Source: Aestuariimicrobium sp. p3-SID1156
Lineage (GTDB): Bacteria; Actinomycetota; Actinomycetes; Propionibacteriales; Propionibacteriaceae
DNA: 64,000 nucleotides
Direction: 5' to 3'
Assembly: GCF_025144225.1 (NCBI RefSeq)
Contig: NZ_JALXXB010000008.1
Coordinates: 42,433-106,432 of the forward strand
In this document: positions 27,120-39,131 of the stretch, piece after piece
How positions within the stretch are numbered: the stretch's first letter is position 1
Layout of the letters: each line of letters opens with the position of its first letter
Made by a program: the position numbers and the translations under genes
Notes under the pieces: generated by a model
The model's database searches: none
Seen by the model: the letters and a program-made list of their open reading frames with translations, nothing else
Told to the model about the DNA's origin: nothing

Positions 27120-27435
27120 TCAATCAAACTCGCGGCAGACCCCCACCTCAATCGCGTGCTCATTCCGCGCCCAGGACCGTCGCCCCACGCCACACATCAC
27201 GTCCCACAGCGGTCAGGACTTGATGACCTCGTCCACCCGCTCCGAACCGTCCAGCGACAGCCCGAAGCCGCCGTTGATCGAGTTCCCGATCCCGGTTCCA
27301 CCGCCGTTGTGCAGTGCCACCAGGCTCATCCCGCGTGCCGCATTGCCGGCGAAGCACTGGGTGGCCATGTCGGCCATCACGTTCGACCCGTCCTTGATGT
27401 GGGAGGCCTCGGTGGAGAACCGGTAGCTGACTAAT
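27120..27435 (-). pseudogene. hutU: Urocanate hydratase fragment with in-frame stop
   Basis: On the minus strand the residues ADMATQCFAGNAARGMSLVA, LHNGGGTGIGNSINGGFG and LDGSERVDEVIKS match the C-terminal NAD/substrate region of the long urocanase type. The frame then meets TGA at 27213-27215 but continues with family-like sequence (PLWDVMCGVGRRSWARNEH) to a second stop at 27120. Both ends of the gene are missing. It is a relic of histidine degradation; no other hut gene is in the window. Confidence 0.8.
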
Positions 27436-27570
27436 CGTGGCGGTCGCGCGCAAGCACAGGGGGTCCACGTGGCTAGCAGGGACCCCGACGATCCTCTCGA
27501 AATTGCCGTGCTCAGCGCAGTGCGCCCCCGCTGGTCAGCGGAGGCGCACTGTGGAATGACGTGGGACTGA

Positions 27571-29964
27571 TCAGGGTTGGCCAGCGTTTTGGTTCCCCCC
27601 GACATTGCCGCAGCCCGGTCGTCCTCGGTTCGACTTGTTGTTGTCGCCGTGGTTGCCGCAGCCCTTCTGGTTGCGAACCACCACCTGAACCAGGCGGGTG
27701 CCCTCGACGTTGCGGTCACGGTCGATCGACCGGTACTCGACGCTGTAGGTGCCCCCAGAGGGGAAGGTGATGGGCTTGGTATAGGTCTGCCACGGTCCAC
27801 CGTCGACGCGGTACTGCGTCTCAGCAACACCAGCCCCGGAATCCCTGGCCGTCAGGGTGACGGAGACTCGGTCAGGGCGCTGGCCAGCGTTGGCGACAGT
27901 CGCCAGGGTCGCAGGCGCTGTTCCGTCGACAGTCCTGGCGAGGTCGAAGTTCCATCGGAACAATCTGGAGACTCGGCCGTAGTAGAGGTTGCCTGCTCGA
28001 TCCATCGTGAGGTGGCGGACGCCATTGCTCGCCATGCGAATCCGCTCGAACGACACACGGTCCACTCGCCAGAGCGACCCGGCGCTCGTGGCGTAGAGAT
28101 AGCCATCGTCACGGATGACGATCTCCTGCTCGGCGCCGTACATGGTGTTCGTCCTGGGGAACACCTGCTCGATCGCCTCAAATCGCCGCTGCTCCGGATC
28201 GAACTTCAGCAGGGCACCGTTGGCGATGGCCCAGAGCTTGCCGTCAGTGTCGAACTCCAGCGCGGCGATGCTGGTCGCGCCCGGGATCGGGGCGCTCTCG
28301 AACAGCTTCTTGCCGGTTTGGGGGTCGAGGATGATGAGCTTGGCGTCCGTTGCGACCGGGTCGATCCCGTAGCCGCCGTTGATACTGGTCCCCGCGTAGA
28401 TCAGCCCGTCCTTCTCGGCCAGCGACACGATGGACTGGTTCTCGACGATGTCGTTGAAAACGCGCATGGCCCCGGTCAGCGGGTCCCACATGGTGATGGC
28501 ACCGCCGAGTCGGCCCGACTTCGGGACGGAGCTGACGGCCACCTCGTTGCCCACACGGACCATCGATTGTGGTCGATCCTGCTCGAAGCCGATCGAGAGC
28601 GGTTCACGCGGGTTGCTGCCGTTGGCCCAGGGGCGGGTGGTGTCGTAGGTGGCGAGCAGGCCGTTGGGGTAGCGACCCATCAGCAGCAGGTCATCGAAAG
28701 TTCCCAGGCCTTCCACCTGGCCGGCTCCGGGCAACTGGGTGAAGGTGTCCGTGGAGGGGTCGAACTGGGCCATGCTCGGGGGCGACAGGAAGCCCGGCAC
28801 GTAGATTTTGCCGTCAGGGCCCGTTCCGATGGTCTGGATCGGGTTTGGTGTCGGTTCCAGTTGCGATTCGCCCAGGTAGGCGCTCTTGCGGGTCTGGAAA
28901 TTGTAGCTGTAGGCGCGACCCCGGTAGAAGGTCATCACCATCGTGAAACCGGGGAAATTGACCTGGTCGTCGAAGCGATGCCAGATGAATGCGCCAGGCA
29001 AGGCGTTGGGGTTGAAACCGGAGTACTCGACGCGGTGGTCGGCCAGGTAGTAGCGGTAGAGGCCGGTCGGCGTGACGCCATTGGCCATCCGGAACAGGAC
29101 GAACGAGCCGGTGGGATCCAGACCTGAGATCACCCGTCCGGTGACCTTCTCCACCGTGTTGACCACCGAGAGGTTATCAAGGTCGTAAACCACGATGGTG
29201 TTGGCAGACTCGACGCGCGCGAACAGGTACCCACCGGCGACCGTGAGGTCGTAAACGGCGTTCTTGGACGCGACAGGGACCGCCATCTCGATCCTCGCGC
29301 CCGTGCGGCGGTCAACCCGCGCCAGCTTGGCGTTGGGCTGGCTGCCGACGTAGACGTAGTCGTCGTCAGCAGCGATGGAGCGGACATAGGTCTCGCCCTC
29401 GTTGACCTGCCCCAGGCTGGTGACAGTGCCAGTCACGCGATCGAAGGTGAACAGCAACCCGCCGGGGTAGGTGCCGCCGTAGATCGTCCCATCCGGAGCG
29501 GCAGCCAGACGCCAGATCCCCTGACCGGGGAAAGGGATCCCGTGCGATGTGATGGTTGTGTCACCCGGCGCCCACGAGTACAGGTGTCCCTCGGTCGAGG
29601 CGAAGTAGAGCCGCTTCTCCACCTCGGAGTAGACGTTGGCCCAGGAATTGATGCCGGCTTCAACGCGCTGCTGGAAGACGACCTTCTGGCGCTCGACATC
29701 CATGACCTGCAACATCATCGGCACTTCGGAGTTGCCATTCGACACGTAGAACGCGAGAAGGTTGCCTTCCCCGTCCACGCCCAGCGACGACTCTGGAGAC
29801 AGGAACGAGCCCGGGATGGCGTGCCCCAGGCCCTCCTCGGCACCCGTGACCGGGACGGAAACGGGCAGATCGGGGGCTGTCTCGGCGCGAGCGCTGGAGC
29901 TCGGGTTCAGCAGCGACATGACCATGGCGATGGTCACGCCAAATGCGATGAGTGGGTTACGCAT
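27571..29964 (-). CDS. Large secreted beta-propeller protein with C-terminal Ig-like domain
   Basis: 797 residues. The start MRNPLIAFG follows a strong AAGGAGGAG site and gives a Sec signal peptide ending near SARAE. Residues about 30-690 contain repeated strands with YVGS, DGTIYGG, DGKIYVPG and DDGYLYATS turns, typical of NHL/PQQ-like propellers. Then comes an Ig-like domain of the OmpL47/chitobiase type (SGAGVAETQYRVDGGPW). The tail is rich in G and N with two cysteine pairs (GCGNHGDNN, PGCGNVGGNQ). No LPXTG or lipobox is present, so it should be released. A substrate-binding or polysaccharide role is a guess. It is the only large intact gene in the accessory island. Confidence 0.8.
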   Translation of the reverse strand: MRNPLIAFGVTIAMVMSLLNPSSSARAETAPDLPVSVPVTGAEEGLGHAIPGSFLSPESSLGVDGEGNLLAFYVSNGNSEVPMMLQVMDVERQKVVFQQRVEAGINSWANVYSEVEKRLYFASTEGHLYSWAPGDTTITSHGIPFPGQGIWRLAAAPDGTIYGGTYPGGLLFTFDRVTGTVTSLGQVNEGETYVRSIAADDDYVYVGSQPNAKLARVDRRTGARIEMAVPVASKNAVYDLTVAGGYLFARVESANTIVVYDLDNLSVVNTVEKVTGRVISGLDPTGSFVLFRMANGVTPTGLYRYYLADHRVEYSGFNPNALPGAFIWHRFDDQVNFPGFTMVMTFYRGRAYSYNFQTRKSAYLGESQLEPTPNPIQTIGTGPDGKIYVPGFLSPPSMAQFDPSTDTFTQLPGAGQVEGLGTFDDLLLMGRYPNGLLATYDTTRPWANGSNPREPLSIGFEQDRPQSMVRVGNEVAVSSVPKSGRLGGAITMWDPLTGAMRVFNDIVENQSIVSLAEKDGLIYAGTSINGGYGIDPVATDAKLIILDPQTGKKLFESAPIPGATSIAALEFDTDGKLWAIANGALLKFDPEQRRFEAIEQVFPRTNTMYGAEQEIVIRDDGYLYATSAGSLWRVDRVSFERIRMASNGVRHLTMDRAGNLYYGRVSRLFRWNFDLARTVDGTAPATLATVANAGQRPDRVSVTLTARDSGAGVAETQYRVDGGPWQTYTKPITFPSGGTYSVEYRSIDRDRNVEGTRLVQVVVRNQKGCGNHGDNNKSNRGRPGCGNVGGNQNAGQP

Positions 29965-30256
29965 CTCTCCTCCTTGAAAGAAAACCTTTGCTGAAAAGTA
30001 GCATTGTGCCGGCGGGCAGGGAAGAGGCCACCTTTTACCGAAGCAGGTGCCAGTGCGTCCCGATGACGGTCCGGTCGCCGGGGAACGGCGCGGTCGCCAC
30101 GGTGTGACACTTCGAACAACATGGACGCGTGAGTCGCCAACAGAGCGGGTTCGTCTGCACTTGGCATTACCATGACCTACATCCAGCGGATCGACGAGCT
30201 TCCCATGAGGACATGCTCCCCCGCACACATCGTTGTGCTGCCCGGGAGCCAATCAG

Positions 30257-32172
30257 GTGCCGTCCTCATTGTTGCGAGTCTCCGCTCGCGAATTCTCCTC
30301 AGTAGAAGCCGCATTGGCTGAAGTGTTGACCGCGAACATGGTTCATCAGGTCGGTCATCGACCGAGCCAGGGGGAGCTGCGATCGTGGCAACGTAGTGCG
30401 TCCGTACTCGCAGCGGACCTCCTACGGGCAGGGCGACCAGGCGTGGAGATTCTGTTGGAGTACCAACTCCCGTTCACGTCCAAGCGTGCCGATGCCGTAC
30501 TCGCCGGCATTGACCGTTCCGGAGCGCCCAGGTACGTCGAGGTAGAGCTGAAGCAGTGGTCCGGCGCGGCTCGTTTCGAGGACAGCGACGACCTCGTCAC
30601 CGTCGAGGGTTATGGGCTCAACCGGCCTGTCACCCACCCGAGCGAACAGGTGCGGAGCTACTGCGAGTACCTCACTGACTACACCGTCGTACTGTCAGAG
30701 CATCCGTCATCGGTCGCGGGGGTTGCCTACCTGCACAACGCGACCGACCTCGGCGTCGCCGATCTTCTGGACGCGCCGGCAGCTTGGGCAGCCAAGCTCT
30801 TCACCGGGCAGCGACGCGGTGAGTTCGTCGACTACCTGAGATCGACTTTCGCCGACGCCGATGGCACCCACGCCGCGGATGCACTGCTCGGAAGCAAAGT
30901 CACCCCGTCGAAGCAATTGATGGCGCTGGCCGCGGAGGAAGTGCAACGTCGCGAAATGTTCGTCCTGCTGGACGAGCAGCGTGATGCCTTCAACGCTGCG
31001 CGCCATGCGGTGGACAGCGCGCGCCGAGCGAACACGAAGACGGCAGTGCTGATTTCGGGCGGGCCTGGGAGTGGCAAGAGCGTGATCGCGCTCTCGCTCC
31101 TCGGCGAGCTGGCGCGCCAGGGAAGGCCGTCGTCCACGCGACTGGTTCACGTTCGTTCACTCAGACTCTGCGCAAGGTGGCCGCCAAGGGTGCTCCGCGT
31201 GTGCAGAAGAGCTTCCAGTACTTCAACTCCTTCATGCAGAGCGAGCCGAACGACCTCGACTGCCTCATCCTGGATGAATCTCACCGGATCAGGGAGACCT
31301 CGGCGAACCGTTACACGAAGGCAGCGCTTCGCACCGGGAGACCACAGATCGACGAGTTGCTCAGCGCCGCCCGGGTCCCGGTCTTCCTGCTGGACGAGAA
31401 CCAGGTGGTGAGGCCAGGGGAGCTGGGCACCGTCGAAGACATCGAGGATGCTGCTGGGGAGCGAGGCATCGACGTCATCCGCATCGACCTGGACGCGCAA
31501 TTCCGCTGCGGTGGATCGCAGAGGTACGTGGACTGGGTCGAAGGATTGCTCGGGCTCAAGGGAGAAGGCCCTCATCGGTGGCAGTCCGACGGACGATTCG
31601 ACGTGCAGGTCGTGGATTCACCCGAGGACATGGAAGAGCGCCTCGCTGCCCGGGCACGGGAGGGCTTCGGAGCGCGCATGGCAGCTGGCTACTGCTGGCC
31701 CTGGAGCGATCCCAGGCCTGATGGCTCCCTGGTGCCCGACGTCCAGATCGCCGGCTGGGCTCGACCCTGGAACCTCAAGGGGGACCGATCAACCGGAGGT
31801 GCTCCTCCAGCCGCTCTGTGGGCAACTGACCCGGCCGGTTTCGGTCAGGTGGGCTGCGTGTACACCGCGCAGGGCTTCGAGTACGACTATGCAGGGGTGA
31901 TCATCGGCCCGGACCTGGTGTGGAGGACAGACAGGTGGGTCTCCGTTCGTGATCGCAACCGTGATCCCGATTTCCGGAATCGCTCGAGGGTTGAGGATGC
32001 GTTCTTCGACCGCTTGGTGAGGAACGTGTACAAGGTATTACTCACGCGTGGGCTATTGGGAGTCGTGATCTACAGCACGGATGCCGAAACCCGGGACATG
32101 CTGCGGGGACTGGCGGGTCAGACATCCGACGGCGTACCCTCCACATCGAAACCTGCGGCATCGTCACGATGA
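30257..32172 (+). pseudogene. Nuclease-helicase protein (DUF2075 type), frameshifted
   Basis: The N-terminal part (from GTG 30257, uncertain) has a PD-(D/E)XK-like segment (FTSKRADAVLAG ... RYVEVELKQWS) and a Walker A GGPGSGKS. The frame is lost near 31120, and the same protein resumes in another frame with HATGSRSFTQTL, then LDCLILDESHRI (Walker B), QFRCGGSQRY and YTAQGFEYDY, all DUF2075/Schlafen-type helicase motifs. One missing G in the short G-run at 31120-31122 would restore a protein of about 638 residues. Family members are linked to DNA/RNA metabolism and some to phage defence. Damage or a sequencing error are both possible. Confidence 0.8.
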
Positions 32173-32253
32173 GCACGGGGTACGTCGCGGACGGCAGCGC
32201 TGCCATTGCAGGGATCAAGAGTCCCTGGCCTGCAACCGGGCCGGGCGTCGTGC

Positions 32254-35393
<3,140 letters not shown>

Positions 35394-35782
35394 GTGTGGG
35401 AGAGTCCTTCTCGGACAGCGGCGACGTCCTCGCCCGTGCCCATGAGTTCGAAAGTATGGAGTTGGGGGACGCCGCACTTGGCGGCGATGATGCGTCCGGC
35501 CAGGCAATAGGCGGAGCCAAAGTTGGTGTTGCCGGCAGCCACGACCCCGCTCAGCAGAGAGCGGTTGTGTTCGTCGTTGAGGAAGCCGATGACCTGTTTG
35601 GGGACGGCGCCGCCCTGATGTCCACCGCCATAGGTGGGGACGATCAGGACGTAGGGGGCCTCGACCCGGAGGGCGGGGGTGCTCCGACGCAGCGGGATGC
35701 GTTGGGCTGGTAGACCCAGCTTCTGCACAAAGCGGTGGGTGTTCTCCGAGGTCGAGCTGAAGTAGACGACCTGGGTCATCGG

Positions 35783-36016
35783 TCAGGCGACGCGTCGGGC
35801 TACGGCCTTGATCAGGTCTGGCCGGAACCCGCTCCAGTACTCGCCGTCGGCCTCGACGACGGGTGCTGCCTGGTAGCCGCGGGCCATGAGGTCGAGCAGG
35901 GCCTGCTCGTCGGTGGCCAGGTCGACGACCTCATATTCCAGGCCCAGCTTGTCCAGTGCTCGATAGGTTGCCGTGCACTGCACGCACGACGGCTTGCTGT
36001 AGACCGTGATTGCCAT
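35783..36016 (-). CDS. nrdH: NrdH glutaredoxin-like redoxin
   Basis: The 77-residue electron donor for NrdEF has redox motif CVQC (residues 11-14) near the N-terminus and the conserved end [10 protein letters not shown]. First gene of nrdHIEF. Its GAGGAG ribosome site lies inside a hairpin that can form with an upstream 8-base complement, downstream of a cobalamin riboswitch. Confidence 0.95.
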   Translation of the reverse strand: MAITVYSKPSCVQCTATYRALDKLGLEYEVVDLATDEQALLDLMARGYQAAPVVEADGEYWSGFRPDLIKAVARRVA

Positions 36017-36055
36017 GTCTGCTCCTCGGAGACGTCAACGGTGGCGCGAGCAGAC
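36017..36055 (-). promoter_or_regulatory. Ribosome-site-masking hairpin before nrdH
   Basis: Read on the minus strand, GTCTGCTC (36055-36048) is the exact complement of GAGCAGAC (36024-36017). The second arm contains part of the nrdH Shine-Dalgarno and abuts the ATG. The loop is 23 nt. This is a plausible expression platform for the upstream cobalamin aptamer, giving control of translation. Confidence 0.6.
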
Positions 36056-36134
36056 CTGGAGGCGGCGGGGGATTGTGGTCCCGCGGCCGGGCCCTCCGAG
36101 GGGCTGCACGTGCCGGCGCCCTGCGGTTGCAGGA

Positions 36135-36324
36135 CGGCGAGGGCAGGTCTTCGGACTCCCGGGCATGGCCACGTGGTGGCTGGCCTACTGGCTGTCGCTT
36201 CCCAGAGCTGGCTGCTCCAGTGCTTGGTGACGGCGTTCGTTCCCGGTTACCGCTGCGGGACAGTTCCGGATTCTCACCGGATTCCCTCTTGCGACGACCC
36301 ACCTGGGTGGGTCGAACCCTTGCG
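36135..36324 (-). promoter_or_regulatory. Cobalamin (B12) riboswitch upstream of nrdHIEF
   Basis: The minus-strand leader contains the conserved B12-box elements: GGGAAT, then GGTGAGAATCCGGAACTG, then CCCGCAGCGGTAACCGGG (within 36245-36286), and a 3' aptamer segment GGGAGTCCGAAGACCTGCC (about 36141-36162). The order and spacing match the family. Limits are approximate: the 5' end is set at the predicted transcription start. B12 would repress the B12-independent reductase, as known for riboswitch-controlled RNR genes in organisms that also own a class II enzyme. Confidence 0.9.
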
Positions 36325-36328
36325 TGAA

Positions 36329-36376
36329 CCACTATATGCAGTGAATTACACGGGTGCAACTACCCGTATCTTGTGT
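36329..36376 (-). promoter_or_regulatory. nrdHIEF promoter with two NrdR-like boxes
   Basis: Minus-strand -35 TTGCAC (36359-36354), a 17-bp spacer and -10 TATAGT (36336-36331). A box CCACTATATGCAGTGA (36329-36344) matches 12 of 16 positions of the NrdR consensus and covers the -10. A weaker box TACCCGTATCTTGTGT (36361-36376) lies just upstream of the -35, exactly 32 nt away. Three helical turns between two boxes is the usual NrdR arrangement. Confidence 0.75.
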
Positions 36377-36496
36377 CTGTCGGTTCCGCCGGGTCCGGTC
36401 GCAGCGCCGGGATGAAGGGCCCTGTCGTCCGAACCCCTCCGGAGACTAGAATCACCATCTCCACGTGCCCAACTCGGGCCCCACGGAAGGAGCGCG

Positions 36497-37948
<1,452 letters not shown>

Positions 37949-37990
37949 CCAGCTGCACCTGCAGCACCACGCCCACCGGCCCCGCCCCCA

Positions 37991-38031
37991 GCCATTCCGC
38001 CCCGGGCCATTCCGCCCCACGCCATTCCGCG
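37991..38031. repeat. Short tandem repeat, 15-nt unit
   Basis: Three units of GCCATTCCGCCCC-plus-two bases, the last shortened, in the intergenic region after the symporter gene. There is no stem of note. It may be polymorphic by slippage. Confidence 0.7.
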
Positions 38032-38047
38032 TTTGCACGTTTTCCAA

Positions 38048-38079
38048 GCCCTCGCTCGCGACACAGCCCGGGCAGGAGC
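38048..38079. repeat. 32-nt palindromic intergenic element, divergent copy
   Basis: Aligns 26/32 with the element at 47119-47150 (as read through the reverse of the 39062-39093 copy). It shares GCTCGCGACA and GGGCAGG and keeps the CCAAG prefix seen before the 39062 copy. Its palindrome is degraded. Confidence 0.55.
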
Positions 38080-38159
38080 ACATTTCGCGGTTAGTGCGAG
38101 ATGACAGGGGGGAGGGGGCCGGGGGAGCGTCGATGCCCCATCGCTGGGAAGATGGTCGT

Positions 38160-39017
38160 ATGAGCAATCATCCGTGGGACCGAGGGTTCGCCGGCCGCGT
38201 GAAGGCACTGCTGTACAGCAATCGGGGGACGCTGCTGCGTCCGCTGCACCGCGCGTTGACCTCGACGATGCTGTTCGGCGTCGGGGCCGTCGATGCCTGG
38301 CGCCACCGCGGGGAACAGCCCGACGCGAGGCTCGCGCAGGAGGTGACCATTGCGGTTAAGACCTTTGAGCGTCCCGAGGCGGTGAAGCGGTTCGTGCGCA
38401 GCGCACGACGCGTATTCGACGGACGGATCGTCGTCGCTGACGACTCACGCGAACCGTGGCGGACGAGCGAACCTGGTGTTGAGGTGGTCGAACTCCCATT
38501 CAATTCCGGCGTGACCAGGGGGCGCAATGCGGCCCTGGAGAGGGTCGAGACTCCCTACGTCATCGTGGCCGACGACGACCTCGTCTTCACCCACGGCACC
38601 GACTGGGTGCGGGCGCTGGACTATTTGGAGCGCAACCCTGAGGTGGACGCCGTGGCGCCGATCCTGGTCGAAGTCCCGCGGTGGTACACGATCATCTTCG
38701 ACGACGACCAACTGTTCGCGAAGCGGAAGGACCCGTTGCGGGAACCGGGAGAGGTCATCGACGGGCTACCGGTGCGGCTGAAGACCCCGCAGGTGTACCT
38801 GGCGCGGACCGAGTCGATTCGCCGGATCGGGTGGGACGAGCAGATCCGCATGCTGGACCACAAGGACTTCTTCAGCCGCGCGAGCGGGGAACTGGTCTTC
38901 GTGCAGGACGAGGCGATCATGGTCTTCCACGCCCGGACGCCCTGGAACCGGGAGTACAACCGCCACCGCAACGACGTCGAGGCGGACCGGCGCTACCTGC
39001 AGCGAAAGTGGCGTTGA
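38160..39017 (+). CDS. Family 2-like glycosyltransferase
   Basis: 285 residues from ATG 38160; an ATG at 38133 with a good GGGGGAG site is an equally likely start. After an N-terminal amphipathic region (about 60 residues) comes a GT-A fold: TIAVKTFERPEAVKRFV, VVADDS, PFNSGVTRGRNAAL and the metal-binding VADDDLVF. The later DHKDFFSR segment fits the acceptor side. It resembles the glycosyltransferases related to beta-1,4-GalNAc enzymes. No other envelope-polysaccharide gene is adjacent, so donor and acceptor are unknown. Confidence 0.78.
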   Translation: MSNHPWDRGFAGRVKALLYSNRGTLLRPLHRALTSTMLFGVGAVDAWRHRGEQPDARLAQEVTIAVKTFERPEAVKRFVRSARRVFDGRIVVADDSREPWRTSEPGVEVVELPFNSGVTRGRNAALERVETPYVIVADDDLVFTHGTDWVRALDYLERNPEVDAVAPILVEVPRWYTIIFDDDQLFAKRKDPLREPGEVIDGLPVRLKTPQVYLARTESIRRIGWDEQIRMLDHKDFFSRASGELVFVQDEAIMVFHARTPWNREYNRHRNDVEADRRYLQRKWR

Positions 39018-39061
39018 GCCTTTCCGGTTCCAGCACCTCCGCATCCTTGCCTGCGTCCCAA

Positions 39062-39093
39062 GCCCCTGCCCGCGATATGTCGCGAGCAGGGGC
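39062..39093. repeat. 32-nt palindromic intergenic element, copy A
   Basis: An imperfect palindrome with 8-bp outer arms GCCCCTGC/GCAGGGGC, then CGCGA/TCGCG inner arms. Its reverse complement is 31/32 identical to 47119-47150. It lies between two convergent genes and may also act as a terminator. Confidence 0.75.
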
Positions 39094-39131
39094 ACACGTG
39101 TGAGGCACACGCGGGGAGGCGGGTCAGCTGG

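Noticed and set aside
27213..27215. TGA recoded as selenocysteine in the urocanase frame
   Set aside because: The family does not use selenocysteine, no SECIS-like hairpin was seen, and both ends of the gene are missing.
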